Positions 21,032-29,612 of a stretch of 64,000 nt of DNA are shown one piece after another. The translations under genes and the position numbers were made by a program. The first letter of the stretch is position 1; every line of letters starts with the position of its first letter. Under the pieces are notes generated by a model that searched no databases, was not told the DNA's origin, and was given only the letters and a program-made list of their open reading frames with translations. The stretch is from contig JAKLEZ010000020.1 in assembly GCA_022711465.1 (NCBI GenBank), positions 42,506-106,505 on the forward strand. Direction: 5' to 3'. Source of the stretch: Planctomycetota bacterium (GTDB lineage Bacteria > Planctomycetota > Phycisphaerae > UBA1845 > PWPN01).

Positions 21032-22195
21032 ATGACGATGGTGCACCGGTACAATAGAACCGCCATGCTGCCCTGGCGACACCATAGTCTCCGCCGCCGT
21101 CTTGTGGCATCCTACACCGCCCTTGCCGCGCTGGCGGCGATTGCAGCTGTGTGCATCTGGCCGGATCAATGGCGGGCAATCGTTGCCATGCTGGTCACCG
21201 GCACCTTGGCCGCCTGGCTGGTGGCCTACATGGCCACCCACATCCTGCGTCGGCGGCTTCACACCCTCCGAGAAACGACCGAGGCCATCACCCACGGCGA
21301 CCCGACCCAGGAAGTGCACTTCTTGCCCGACGGGGACTTCCTCAAGCTGGCCGCCTCGCTCGATCAGTTGGCGGGCCAACTCCGCGACACCGCCCGCGAA
21401 CAGGACCGGCTCCAGCGGCAACTGACTCGCAGTGAGAAGCTCGCGCTGATCGGCGAACTGGCCGCCACCGTGGCCCATGAGATCAACAATCCGCTCGACG
21501 GCCTGCAGAACAGCATCCGCATCATCCGCCGCGATCCCGCCAATGCCGCCCAGGTCAGTCAGCTGCTCAACCTGATGGAGAACGGTTTACACCGCATGGA
21601 GATGATCGTCCGGCGACTGCTAGCCATGTCTCGCGATGAGCCAGTTCATCCGGTCGCCACGCGAATCAACGAGATCGTCGACGAAGCCGTGGCGTTCGTC
21701 CGACCGCGCCTGGATCGATGTCGCGTTGAACTGCTCTGCGACTTCCCCGAAACGCCGGTGACCATCCTGGCTGACCGGGTCCAGTTCGCCCAGGTGCTCA
21801 TCAACCTGCTGCTCAACGCCGCCGACGCCATGCCGGACGGAGGCAAGCTCGTGATCCGAGCCCGGCTTGCCGACCAGGGCCGCCTGGCGATCCTCACCGT
21901 CAGCGACACCGGCACGGGCATCGGCGAAACGGACCTTCCGCACATCTTCGAGCCGTTTTTCACCACCAAGGTACAGGGTGCCGGCACCGGCCTCGGCCTG
22001 GCGATCGTGGCCCGGATCATCGAGGCTCATCAAGGCAGAATCGACGTCTCCAGTGAGCCGGGACTCGGTACGCGATTCAGCATTGAAATGCCCACAGCGG
22101 CCGAGCTACAGAGCGGCAACGGCACAGACAGGCTGGACAAGGCCACCGAGCCAACAAGAGGACGATCCCCCGCCTCAAGGCAGGATTTCAGCTGA
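21032..22195 (+). CDS. Membrane histidine kinase (NtrB-like)
   Basis: 387 aa from ATG 21032, a tentative start. The frame opens at 20849 in a TGATG overlap with the upstream kinase, but the first 60 codons are Pro/Gly/Arg-rich and look non-coding. ATG 21065 is also possible. Two transmembrane helices (about residues 24-40 and 48-68) precede a HAMP-like region, then HisKA (TVAHEINNPLDGLQN) and HATPase_c (DTGTGIGETDLPHIFEPFFTTK, then GAGTGLGLAI). There is no receiver domain. The nearest candidate partner is the hybrid kinase receiver encoded just upstream. Confidence 0.88.
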   Translation: MTMVHRYNRTAMLPWRHHSLRRRLVASYTALAALAAIAAVCIWPDQWRAIVAMLVTGTLAAWLVAYMATHILRRRLHTLRETTEAITHGDPTQEVHFLPDGDFLKLAASLDQLAGQLRDTAREQDRLQRQLTRSEKLALIGELAATVAHEINNPLDGLQNSIRIIRRDPANAAQVSQLLNLMENGLHRMEMIVRRLLAMSRDEPVHPVATRINEIVDEAVAFVRPRLDRCRVELLCDFPETPVTILADRVQFAQVLINLLLNAADAMPDGGKLVIRARLADQGRLAILTVSDTGTGIGETDLPHIFEPFFTTKVQGAGTGLGLAIVARIIEAHQGRIDVSSEPGLGTRFSIEMPTAAELQSGNGTDRLDKATEPTRGRSPASRQDFS

Positions 22196-22204
22196 GGACC
22201 GGCG

Positions 22205-22798
22205 ATGCCCAATCCTTGGGACGAACGATACCTTCAGAACGACACGCCCTGGGAGCGGGGACAACGCAACCGCGAACTGGCTCGCGTCCTTGAGGAACAG
22301 GCCATCCAGCCCTGCCGGGCTCTGGAACTGGGCTGCGGCACCGGCAACGATTGCCTCTGGCTCGCATCGCTGGGTTTTGACATCATCGGCGTAGACATCT
22401 CACCGACGGCCCTGGAGCGAGCCAGGCAGAAAGCCGTGACAGCCGGTGCGACATGTCGCTTTGTCCTGGCCGACGTCTTCAAATTGCCTGATCTGGGCGA
22501 ACCCTTCGGCCTGATTGTGGACATCGGCTGCTACCATGCGGTCCGCAAGATCGACGAGGCCGCCTATGTGGCCGCACTGCACCAGTTGCTCGCGAAGGAC
22601 GGTCTCCTGCTGGTGCTGTGCGGGAACGCCAAGGAGAACACCGACCCAGGACCGCCGAGGGTGTCGGAGGGGGAGATCCGCGCCGCCTTTGCGGACCGGT
22701 TCAAGATCCGCCATCTACGCGAGTTCCGACTGGATCCCATGCCGGACGAACGAAAACAGCATCTGTTCTGGTCGGTACTCCTGGGAAGCCAGGGATGA
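22205..22798 (+). CDS. Class I SAM-dependent methyltransferase (TehB/thiopurine-methyltransferase-like)
   Basis: 197 aa. The opening PNPWDERYLQNDTPWERG and the SAM-binding motif I ALELGCGTGND (about residues 39-49), then IIGVDISPTAL, are typical of the TehB/TPMT-like methyltransferases that act on small molecules or metalloid oxyanions. A GAGGA ribosome binding site lies upstream. The gene is only 9 nt after the histidine kinase stop. The substrate cannot be told from the sequence. Confidence 0.85.
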   Translation: MPNPWDERYLQNDTPWERGQRNRELARVLEEQAIQPCRALELGCGTGNDCLWLASLGFDIIGVDISPTALERARQKAVTAGATCRFVLADVFKLPDLGEPFGLIVDIGCYHAVRKIDEAAYVAALHQLLAKDGLLLVLCGNAKENTDPGPPRVSEGEIRAAFADRFKIRHLREFRLDPMPDERKQHLFWSVLLGSQG

Positions 22799-22911
22799 AG
22801 GGGGACAAGGCGAAGAGCTGCTCATCAGCTCGCGACTGCATCGCCATCAGCGGCGACCCGTGCCGTTGCATGCCTGACCGTCATCCCGAAGCCGCGATAT
22901 CGGCAACCTGA
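22795..22911 (+). CDS. Candidate small Cys-rich protein
   Basis: 38 codons starting at an ATG that overlaps the methyltransferase stop (ATGA). The predicted peptide is basic at the N-terminus and has four Cys in a C-x5-C-x7-C-x-C arrangement, which could bind metal or form disulfides. It ends just before the convergent OpcA-like gene. It has only a weak upstream GGGA, so coding status is uncertain. The coupling overlap is the main argument. Confidence 0.3.
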   Translation: MKGDKAKSCSSARDCIAISGDPCRCMPDRHPEAAISAT

Positions 22912-22915
22912 ACCT

Positions 22916-24004
22916 TCATCCCTCAGTTCTCACTTGCTCTGCCATCCATGCCGCGATCGGAGCTGCCCGGGCAAAGGCCGCATCGACGAACCGGCCGGTC
23001 ATGGCTGCCAGCAGCGCGTCCTTGCGGGAAAGGCACGGCGACTCGAGACAGCGCGGCAGCAGACAGGTGTTCTCGTCGCAGATGTGCACCTGGAATTCGC
23101 CTCCACTGCGCGGGCACGACGCAATCTCGTAGCTGTGACCCCCGCCCGCAATCACGACTCCGCAGGCACCGCCTCTGGAGTTGCACGGCACCAACTCTAC
23201 CTTCACAAGCCGCCGTCCGGCGGACAGTTCGTAGACGCCCTGGGCCACGGTCTTCCGCGGGCGCCAGCCGAGTTGACCGGCCAGAAAGGCGGCCATCCAT
23301 ACGGCATCCATGCGACTGTCAGGGCCACATTCGCCGACGCCGACGATCACATGCTCGATGCTGTCGGGGCCATCAGCACCCGAGCCGTCAAACATGCCCG
23401 CGATCAGTTGTCGCCAACGAGCAGTGCGGTACCAACCCAGCTCACGAACCGCGCAGCGTCCCTGGCTCGCCAAGTGTGCGAAGCCCGCACGGCCGGCGTC
23501 GAGGATGAGCCGATCCGCTCGTTGCCGAACGGAATGGAGCAGCGCAAGACAGTCGGCCGGGTCCCGGACCCACCACACCATCGCGGGCAGGTCGGGTTCC
23601 AGCAGTGGGAGCAGCGTCCGGTCGAGGTTCTGGCCGTCGGCCGGCCCGCCGCGAAGAACGATTTGCTCGCAGCAGACCTGCGGCTGGTGTGGCTGGGGTA
23701 CATGACAGAGGGCAGAGACAAACGCCGTGATCGCGTCGCCGCCCGGCAACAGCACGATGGTCCGCGTCGGATAGGCAGGCGAGATGTCGGCCAGGATCTC
23801 GACCAGCCCATGCCAGTCCTCCGCCCGGCTGACGATTACGAGATTGGCGACGCAGATCCGGCTGGCCACCCTGTCGCCGCCCTTGGCGGAGGGTTCCCAC
23901 AAGAGAGCCAGAGCCCGTTCGATCTGCCCCGGGTCGCGGATGGGGGCACCCTCCGGCTTCAGAAGGTCGGCAACCAGGTCGGTAACGCTGGCCGCTGCAC
24001 TCAT
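22916..24004 (-). CDS. OpcA-like glucose-6-phosphate dehydrogenase assembly/regulatory protein
   Basis: 362 aa from ATG 24004, which shares one base with the upstream stop (TGATG), so translation is probably coupled. OpcA-family features are VASRICVANLVIVSRAED, the central LLPLLEPDLPAMVWWVRDP (the PxxxWW-type segment) and TRTIVLLPG. OpcA proteins, known from cyanobacteria and actinomycetes, bind and activate G6PDH in the oxidative pentose phosphate pathway. No zwf gene is in the window. A Cys-rich segment near the C-terminus (ICDENTCLLPRCLESPCLSRKD) is noteworthy. The longer open frame to 24493 is a shadow of the upstream gene. Confidence 0.7.
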   Translation of the reverse strand: MSAAASVTDLVADLLKPEGAPIRDPGQIERALALLWEPSAKGGDRVASRICVANLVIVSRAEDWHGLVEILADISPAYPTRTIVLLPGGDAITAFVSALCHVPQPHQPQVCCEQIVLRGGPADGQNLDRTLLPLLEPDLPAMVWWVRDPADCLALLHSVRQRADRLILDAGRAGFAHLASQGRCAVRELGWYRTARWRQLIAGMFDGSGADGPDSIEHVIVGVGECGPDSRMDAVWMAAFLAGQLGWRPRKTVAQGVYELSAGRRLVKVELVPCNSRGGACGVVIAGGGHSYEIASCPRSGGEFQVHICDENTCLLPRCLESPCLSRKDALLAAMTGRFVDAAFARAAPIAAWMAEQVRTEG

Positions 24005-26025
24005 CACATGCCCCCCGATCGCGATTCCGCCTGCGGCGATTCGGTCAGATACATGGCCACGCGGTCCAGGATCTCGAACACGCGGTAGATGATCGCGTAG
24101 TGGTCGCCGGGATACCAGAGGTGACGCACACCTCCGATGGCCTTGGCCAGCGCTCGGGCACTGGTGGGCGGCACGATCGGATCTTCGCGGGTATTGACCA
24201 TCAGTACCGTCTTGCCGTCGATGCGACCGGCGAAGGTCAACGGTTCGACAAGTTCCAGTTTGCGAACCAGGCCCTCGCGCGTCATGCCGCTGGCCTCGAA
24301 CGCCCGCCGGGCCGCGGCCACTTCCTTCTCGTTCGTCGTGAGGACGGCGGGCAGATCGCCGCCGGTGAGGATCAGAATGGAATGGGCGAAACGACCGTCG
24401 ACACCGCTGGCTACGCTGCCTACGAAACCGCCGAGGCTGGTTCCGAGAATCGAGATCCGGCTGGCATTCACGCAGGGTCGGCTTTCCAGCCACCGAGCCG
24501 CGCGACGGGCATCCATGGCCGACTGGCGGACAGCCTCGCAGACGGTGTCGATATCCTGCGTGAACGCCCGAACTCGCTCCGGGTCTTTCGGGCGGCGCGG
24601 CCCGTAGTAAGCCATCTTGAGCATCACGCAGTCGATGCCCCGGGCGGCGAGATAATGGCAGATCAGCCGCGATTCACGGAAACGGCCATCCAGGATGTGC
24701 AGCACGATGACCGCCTGGCGCTTGGCCTCGCCCCGGCAACAGTAGTACTCGCACCAGACGGTGTTGTTCTCCGGCGTCGCGGTGATGACCGGCGAGGGAA
24801 ACTGCAGGTCGTAGACGTCGTAGGAAGGCATGGTCGAAATGCGGGCCATCGACCAGGGAACATCACCGACCGGCTCCTCGTACCGCTTCAGGAGTGCCGC
24901 CAGCCGAGGGTCCGACTCGCTCTTCATCGGGCGGATCTGCGAAGCCTTGATCACTCCCTTCTCGTGCTCCGGCCCGGGCGGCAGTTTGGCCTCACCCGGC
25001 GATGCCGCCGGTGTGGTCGACGGCCCGCCGTGCAATTTAAGGAAGCGGCGCTGGCGTTCGCCGATCTCCCGCCACGTGATCAGGCGAACCTTCTCCGCCT
25101 CGATGACCTGCTTGACTTCGGGATCCATGAAAACCTGGCGATCCATGTCGCGACGGGCATGCATGGAAGTCGTGGCCGTCAACTCAGGGCTCTCGATACC
25201 CACGTGAATGATGATCTGGGTAATGCCGGGGCGAAGGCGACGAATCGCATCGAGGTAGAACCGCTTCTGATCCCCTGGAGGCACATCGCCTTCGATGCTC
25301 ACCAGATCATCAAGAGTGAACTCCCCGCTGCTCTCCATGAGCCTCTGCAGACCGACGGCCGTGGCCCGGATCGCCGGATTCATCTTCTCCAAGCGATCCA
25401 GCGCAAGGCGCGGCAGCAGGTACGGCAGCTTGAACTCGTTGGCAACCTTGCGATACGCCTGGAAGAAGTCGGGGCGGGAGAAGACGGTACCCATGTGGGT
25501 ATCGAGATGCGTGGGCTTGATCCCAAAAGCCAATGCCCGCTGAACCTGGGAACGCAGTTCCTGCTCGACCTCTTCAGGCCGGCCGGACTGGGCAGCGCCC
25601 TTCACGTCGCGCCACAGAAAACCCTCGGAATCGAGCAGGCCGGGCACCTTGTCGTGGGGAGAGACCGGCCGCCATCGATAGTACTTCCACTCGCTGGTGA
25701 GGGTGGCGTGAACGCCCATATCCAGCTGCGGGTGGTCACGGCAATAGGCGGCCATCTCGGGAAACCAGGCACAGGGGGTCATGACGCTCGCCGAGTTGAC
25801 AATCCCCTTCGAGGTGGCCTCGATCGTGCCGAGGTTGACTGCATGACACATGCCCGCGTCGTCCGCGTGAATGATGAGCAACCGTTCATCGGCGTGGAAG
25901 CCAAGCTGCTGGGCGACGCTCTGGTTCGGCCTTCGCCCGGGACCGACATCCTGGGCATGAACGCGCAGCACGACCAAGCCAACCATCAGGACGGTCATCG
26001 ACAGCCATCGACGCATCACTCTCAC
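24004..26025 (-). CDS. Secreted fusion: YdjC/ChbG-like carbohydrate deacetylase plus alpha/beta hydrolase
   Basis: 673 aa with a signal peptide ending near residue 24 (VLRVHAQ). Residues about 40-335 are YdjC-like, with the metal-site motifs LLIIHADDAGMCHAVN and HLDTHMG, a DLV region and a conserved C-terminal His in IIIHVGIESPE. Residues about 380-660 form an alpha/beta hydrolase with the nucleophile elbow GTSLGG, an acid region TREDP and a late His (PGDHYAI). YdjC enzymes deacetylate acetylated oligosaccharides, and the hydrolase may be an esterase. Both acting on acetylated polysaccharide in the periplasm is an inference. Confidence 0.82.
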   Translation of the reverse strand: MRVMRRWLSMTVLMVGLVVLRVHAQDVGPGRRPNQSVAQQLGFHADERLLIIHADDAGMCHAVNLGTIEATSKGIVNSASVMTPCAWFPEMAAYCRDHPQLDMGVHATLTSEWKYYRWRPVSPHDKVPGLLDSEGFLWRDVKGAAQSGRPEEVEQELRSQVQRALAFGIKPTHLDTHMGTVFSRPDFFQAYRKVANEFKLPYLLPRLALDRLEKMNPAIRATAVGLQRLMESSGEFTLDDLVSIEGDVPPGDQKRFYLDAIRRLRPGITQIIIHVGIESPELTATTSMHARRDMDRQVFMDPEVKQVIEAEKVRLITWREIGERQRRFLKLHGGPSTTPAASPGEAKLPPGPEHEKGVIKASQIRPMKSESDPRLAALLKRYEEPVGDVPWSMARISTMPSYDVYDLQFPSPVITATPENNTVWCEYYCCRGEAKRQAVIVLHILDGRFRESRLICHYLAARGIDCVMLKMAYYGPRRPKDPERVRAFTQDIDTVCEAVRQSAMDARRAARWLESRPCVNASRISILGTSLGGFVGSVASGVDGRFAHSILILTGGDLPAVLTTNEKEVAAARRAFEASGMTREGLVRKLELVEPLTFAGRIDGKTVLMVNTREDPIVPPTSARALAKAIGGVRHLWYPGDHYAIIYRVFEILDRVAMYLTESPQAESRSGGM

Positions 26026-26321
26026 CTCGCCCGACCCCTGTCCGAACTGCGGTCACTGCGTCTCCGGTTACGCGGTGAACAAGAACATCGATTCTATGAT
26101 TCCGTCGAAGATGGGGCAACCGGCTCCCGTAGATCGCGTCGCGCGAGCATCAACCATGCCCTCCAACGTCCTCGCCTGCTCAGGCCCGACTTCACCGGCC
26201 GATGGACTGCTCTCCAATTCAGTGCGGGCGAGGCCTGTTGACAACCACAAGCCCTGATGGGATCCTGGTGACGGATGACCATCTCGTTTTCCGGGGTACG
26301 CTGATGCAAAGGAGTCATACC

Positions 26322-27809
26322 ATGCGGTTTCCGGGTCAGGTCACCTTCTGGGTGCTGGGGATTCTTCTGTACGTCGTCGCTGGCGACGCTCGGGCCCAGG
26401 ACTGGCCTCAGTGGCGCGGCGTCAACCGCGACGCCAAGGCCGCGTTCAAGGCCCCCGAATCCTGGCCAACAGCCTTGGCCCAGAAGTGGAAAGTGCCGGT
26501 CGGTGAGGGTGTCGCTACGCCAGCGTTGGTCGGAGACAGGCTCTACGTGTTCTCGCGCCTGGATGGCAAAGAGAGCCTGTACTGCCTGGACGCCGCCAGC
26601 GGAAAGGAGATCTGGAAAGACCAGTACGAATCACCTGGTGCCACGGGCCCGGCGTCCAGTTTCTCCGGACCGAGGAGTTCGCCGGCTGTTGCTGAGGGCA
26701 AGATTGTAACCCTGGGCGTTCGGGGCACACTCTCTTGCCTGGATGCCGCCACGGGCAAGGTGCTCTGGCGCAAGGACGATTTCAAGGGCGCCGTCCCGAG
26801 GTTCTTCACCTCCAGTTCTCCGATCATCATCGACGGGATGTGCATCGCTCAACTCGGCGGCGGCGACAACGGAGCGCTCATCGCGTACGACCTGGCAAGC
26901 GGCGATCAGAAATGGACATGGACCGGTGACAGCCCGGCCTATGCCTCGCCGGTGCTAATGACGATCGATGGCCTGAGACTGATCATCGCCGAGACCGAAC
27001 GCAGGATCGTGGCCATCCGACTGGCGGACGGCAGACAAGTGTGGGAGACGCCGTATGCGATGGAGCAAGGGATGCGCGGGTACAACGCCTCGACACCGGT
27101 CGTGGATGGACAGGTTCTGATCTTCTCCGGCAGCAGCCGTGGAACGCGAGCGATTCGATTCGAGAAGGATGGCGACGGCGTAGCCGTCAAGGAAATCTGG
27201 CAGAATCCCGATCAGGCCGTGCAGTTCAACACGCCGGTGGTTAAGGACGGGCTTCTGTTTGGTTTGAGTCAGTCCAACGAGCTCTTCTGCCTCGATAAGC
27301 AGACCGGCAAGGCCGCGTGGACGGTATCCGTAGGCCCGGCCGAGGCGGGAGGACCCGGAATGGGAGGGCCTGGCGGGATGGGCGGCCAGGGCCGTCGTGA
27401 ACGAGGCGGTCGCGACGGAGCCGCTCGCGAGGGCGATCGTGGCGCGACTAGCCGGCCGAGCGACGCCGAGCGGAGTACCGCGAGTCGACCGCGAGAGGGA
27501 GCTCCTGGCGGTCGTGAAGGCATGGGTCCTGGTGGCGGCCGGGAAGGCCGAGGCCGCGGTCCGGGCGGAATGGGTGGGCGAGGAGGTGGCTCGCGCGGAG
27601 GCTACGGCTCGATCGTAGATGCCGGCACCGTGCTGCTGGCCCTGACTCCCGCTTCGCAGCTGATCGTGTTCGCCCCGGGAGACAAGCAGTACACCGAGCG
27701 GGCCAAGATCAAGGTGGCGGATACGCCCACCTATGCGTATCCCGTCGCTTCGGGCAGCAGGCTGTTCATCAAGGACCAGGATTCGGTGACCCTCTGGACG
27801 GTCGAGTAA
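26322..27809 (+). CDS. Secreted PQQ-like beta-propeller protein with an Arg/Gly-rich insert
   Basis: 495 aa from ATG 26322, preceded by AAAGGAG at the proper distance. Earlier in-frame starts lack a site. A signal peptide (about 1-28, ending VVAGDARA) is followed by WPQWRG, the usual opening of planctomycete PQQ-like propellers. Repeated blade motifs include LYCLDAASGKEIWKD, LSCLDAATGKVLW and FCLDKQTGKAAW. Between about residues 345 and 430 a Gly/Arg/Pro-rich stretch interrupts the last blades before the fold resumes at IVDAGTVLLALTPASQ. It is probably a periplasmic scaffold or binding protein. No catalytic quinoprotein residues are recognised. Confidence 0.85.
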   Translation: MRFPGQVTFWVLGILLYVVAGDARAQDWPQWRGVNRDAKAAFKAPESWPTALAQKWKVPVGEGVATPALVGDRLYVFSRLDGKESLYCLDAASGKEIWKDQYESPGATGPASSFSGPRSSPAVAEGKIVTLGVRGTLSCLDAATGKVLWRKDDFKGAVPRFFTSSSPIIIDGMCIAQLGGGDNGALIAYDLASGDQKWTWTGDSPAYASPVLMTIDGLRLIIAETERRIVAIRLADGRQVWETPYAMEQGMRGYNASTPVVDGQVLIFSGSSRGTRAIRFEKDGDGVAVKEIWQNPDQAVQFNTPVVKDGLLFGLSQSNELFCLDKQTGKAAWTVSVGPAEAGGPGMGGPGGMGGQGRRERGGRDGAAREGDRGATSRPSDAERSTASRPREGAPGGREGMGPGGGREGRGRGPGGMGGRGGGSRGGYGSIVDAGTVLLALTPASQLIVFAPGDKQYTERAKIKVADTPTYAYPVASGSRLFIKDQDSVTLWTVE

Positions 27810-27925
27810 TCCGCCTTGGATTCCCGAATGCGCTTGACCCGCTCATCGGAGCCATCATCACATACCGCGACCGGTCACGCTTGATGAACCGAGCCAGGCG
27901 GCAATGCGATTCGGGAGGAGCGGCC

Positions 27926-29350
27926 ATGCTGTTGCCCAGTACACGATGCCTGATGATCGTCGCTTTGTTCGCCTCCTGCACCCCCCTTCACAGCGGTGCC
28001 GGACTTGAACGGCGTACGCCCACGTACGCCCGCGTCAAGGCTTATCTCGACGCTGTTCCCGCCATCGATACTCACGACCATCTCGTGCCCTTCGACCGAT
28101 TGGTCACCCGCGAAGACCGGGGCGGCGGCATGAATCTCTACCAGCTCTGGCACCGCAGCTACTATCCCTGGTTCAACCCCCTCACGGAACGCAAGCCCAA
28201 TCAGCCTTGCGAAACCTGGTGGGCAGTGGCCAAGGGTGACTTTGTCAATGCTCGAGCCACGAGCTTCTATCGCTACCAGCTGCCGGCTATCCGAGACCTG
28301 TACGGTATCGACTTCGATCGCATCACCGATGCCCAGGCCTACGAACTGGACCGGAGGATCACCGAGAACTACCGCAATCCCAAATGGCTGTATGAGGTCA
28401 TCACGGAACGTGCCAACATCGAGCTGATGCTCGTCGATCCGTTCTGGGCTCATCTGGACCATCGGCCGGACTACCCCTTCGCGGTACTTGTGCTTAACGT
28501 GGACCCGCTCGTCCGCGGATTCCACTCCTCCGAATTCCCCAATCCGCATGACGATCCGTACAAGTTCGCTCGCGAACAGGGGCTGCGCGTCGAGTCCTTG
28601 GATGACTACCTGATTCTGATCGACCGCCTCATCGCCGGCGCCAAGTCACGGGGCGCGGTGGCTCTCAAGCAGGTGTTGGCGTATGTGCGCACGCTGGAGT
28701 TCAGGAGAGTGGCCAGGCAACGCGCGGTCCAGGTGTTCGGCCGGCCTCGTGAAGAACTGAAACCCGAGGAAGTGCGCGACTTCGAGGACTTCCTCATGTG
28801 GCAGCTCGTCGAATTGGCCGCCAAGCATGACCTCCCCATTCAGATTCACACCGGTAACGCCCGCATCCAAGGTTCGAACCCGATGCTGCTGGTAGATCTG
28901 ATCGAGGCAAATCCGAAGACGAAGTTCATCCTCTTTCACGGAGGTTTTCCCTGGGTCGACGAGACCGCGGTGATTGTGATGCGGCACGGCTCCCATGTCT
29001 GGCTCGACTCTGTCTGGCTGCCCACCTTGAGCTACAGCATGGCCAAGCGAGCTTTCCACGTTTGGCTGGAAGCGATGCCGTCGGACCGCATCTTGTGGGG
29101 CGGCGACTGCCTGCACCCGGAAGGCGTCTACGGGGCAACCGAGTTCACCCGGCGGTGCCTGGCAGAGGTCCTCGCCGAGAAAGTGGATCGCGGCGATCTG
29201 AATGAGGAGCACGCGTTGGGCATCGGCCGGCAGATCCTCCGCGACAATGCCCTGGCCCTGTTCCCGCAACTCAAGGATCGGCTCTGGAAACACAAGGGCC
29301 GGCTCCCGCTTCCGACATCCAGCACCAGCCAAGCCGCCGCAGCACCCTGA
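27926..29350 (+). CDS. Exported amidohydrolase-family protein
   Basis: 474 aa from ATG 27926, chosen for its GGGAGGAG ribosome binding site; the frame opens 45 nt earlier. The N-terminus is hydrophobic (STRCLMIVALFASCTPLHSG) and may be a lipoprotein or plain signal. Amidohydrolase-type metal ligands appear as IDTHDH near residue 51, LPIQIHTGN, FILFHGG and LWGGDCLHPEG (late Asp). This resembles the amidohydrolase_2/uronate-isomerase-like group. The substrate is unknown. The setting among exported carbohydrate-related proteins suggests a sugar-acid or small aromatic substrate, but this is not shown. Confidence 0.8.
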   Translation: MLLPSTRCLMIVALFASCTPLHSGAGLERRTPTYARVKAYLDAVPAIDTHDHLVPFDRLVTREDRGGGMNLYQLWHRSYYPWFNPLTERKPNQPCETWWAVAKGDFVNARATSFYRYQLPAIRDLYGIDFDRITDAQAYELDRRITENYRNPKWLYEVITERANIELMLVDPFWAHLDHRPDYPFAVLVLNVDPLVRGFHSSEFPNPHDDPYKFAREQGLRVESLDDYLILIDRLIAGAKSRGAVALKQVLAYVRTLEFRRVARQRAVQVFGRPREELKPEEVRDFEDFLMWQLVELAAKHDLPIQIHTGNARIQGSNPMLLVDLIEANPKTKFILFHGGFPWVDETAVIVMRHGSHVWLDSVWLPTLSYSMAKRAFHVWLEAMPSDRILWGGDCLHPEGVYGATEFTRRCLAEVLAEKVDRGDLNEEHALGIGRQILRDNALALFPQLKDRLWKHKGRLPLPTSSTSQAAAAP

Positions 29351-29612
29351 CCGGCCCTGGGGCCCCGCCGCGACCGCGTCCGGCTTTGACTCCCCGCCGC
29401 TGGAAACCCGAAGCACCCACGCCCACCCCCCCCCGGCAGCCGAACCAGGGCAGCCCGCGTTCGCCCGGAAGCGGGACAGTTCTAACGTCTTTCCTGGAAA
29501 GAATTTATGTGCTTTTCAGGCATTGGCGCATCACGAGTCGATGTGGCGGTTTTGATCCGAGCCCTAGGTCCCGCAATAATACAGCATGGGGCAGTCGCGG
29601 AGGGGGTTGTCC

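Noticed and set aside
24100..26241. 713-codon plus-strand ORF opposite the YdjC/hydrolase fusion
   Set aside because: It is an antisense shadow; the minus-strand product has clear signal peptide and catalytic motifs.
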